Made by a program: the position numbers and the translations under genes. Shown piece after piece: positions 34,247 through 34,300 of a stretch of 34,300 bases of DNA. Origin of the DNA: Mesobacillus subterraneus (GTDB lineage Bacteria > Bacillota > Bacilli > Bacillales > Cytobacillaceae); assembly GCF_000934845.1 (NCBI RefSeq), contig NZ_JXIQ01000052.1:1-34300 (forward strand), read 5' to 3'. Every line of letters starts with the position of its first letter. Position 1 is the stretch's first letter. The notes beneath the pieces are model-generated. The model made no database searches and had not been told where the DNA came from. It saw only the letters and a list, made by a program, of their open reading frames with translations.

Positions 34247-34300
34247 TTATAACAAACTGAACAAGAAACCGATCACGACAATTGCCCCAATGAGCATTAG
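34247..34300 (-). CDS. 3' end of a membrane protein gene (partial)
   Basis: Reading the minus strand from the window edge gives LMLIGAIVVIGFLFSLL and a TAA stop at 34247-34249. The hydrophobic end suggests the last membrane helix of an integral membrane protein. The gene order in B. subtilis places yqgB/yqgC-like membrane proteins here, but 17 residues are too few to decide, and the phase could be chance. Confidence 0.4.
   Translation of the reverse strand, partial: LMLIGAIVVIGFLFSLL

Noticed and set aside
1-34300. CRISPR, prophage, transposase, toxin-antitoxin or defence system
   Set aside because: Both strands were read for regular spaced repeats and for typical protein families; none was seen. 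The gene order is conserved core chromosome.

Overview
The window is ordinary core chromosome from a low-to-moderate GC, endospore-forming Bacillaceae bacterium. Gene content and order match the Bacillus subtilis yqeW to yqfZ segment almost gene for gene: yqeW, rpsU, yqeY, yqeZ, floA, yqfCD, phoH, pgpH, ybeY, dgkA, era, yqzL, recO, glyQS, ccpN, yqfL, yqxD, dnaG, sigA, cccA, trmK, yqfO, ispH, yqfQ, cshB, nfo, yqfT, zur, yqfW, yqfX, ispG, yqfZ. Spore-specific families (YqfC, YqfD), a sigma-W promoter, a glycine T-box and Zur regulation all fit. A Mesobacillus, Cytobacillus or Neobacillus relative is plausible, but the species cannot be fixed by reading alone. There are no phage genes, transposases, CRISPR arrays, tRNAs or rRNAs.

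Layout. 1-84 is the end of a dispersed hairpin repeat. 85-1825 holds a divergent Na/Pi-type transporter and the rpsU-yqeY unit, closed by a terminator. 1892-4917 is a sigma-W unit (NfeD-type protease, flotillin FloA, small anchored protein). 5030-7481 is yqfC-yqfD-phoH, starting directly at a terminator-like hairpin. 7573-10680 is pgpH-ybeY-dgkA with its own promoter and terminator. 10845-12922 is era, yqzL and recO; the cdd gene that sits before era in B. subtilis is absent. 12926-17732 is the glycine T-box followed by glyQS, ccpN and yqfL. 17829-21485 is the primase/sigma operon (yqxD-dnaG-sigA), ended by a perfect 38-bp palindrome. 21486-22252 is an AT-rich region with a possible small RNA, then cccA. 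22389-25236 holds trmK-yqfO converging on ispH. yqfQ and cshB-nfo are divergent. 28587-31039 has yqfT diverging from a Zur-controlled zinc-uptake operon (ATPase, permease, zur). The right end has yqfW, yqfX, ispG, yqfZ, another composite repeat remnant, and the last codons of a membrane protein.

How the genes work together. The window joins ribosome and RNA maturation (S21, Era, YbeY, PhoH, TrmK, CshB), replication and transcription core (DnaG, SigA), membrane stress defence (YqeZ, FloA), lipid carrier recycling (DgkA), c-di-AMP turnover (PgpH), the last two steps of the MEP isoprenoid pathway (IspG, IspH), gluconeogenic control (CcpN, YqfL), DNA repair (RecO, Nfo) and zinc homeostasis.

I found no convincing unknown multi-gene system. 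The best leads are local: yqxD has no ATG, GTG or TTG start at its expected N terminus but has a Shine-Dalgarno set for an ATT codon, and ccpN has a similar ATC arrangement; the yqfC start codon abuts a terminator hairpin that also holds its only Shine-Dalgarno; a promoter-terminator pair lies between sigA and cccA; and the zinc ATPase has a His-rich tail encoded by the ribosome binding site of the next gene.
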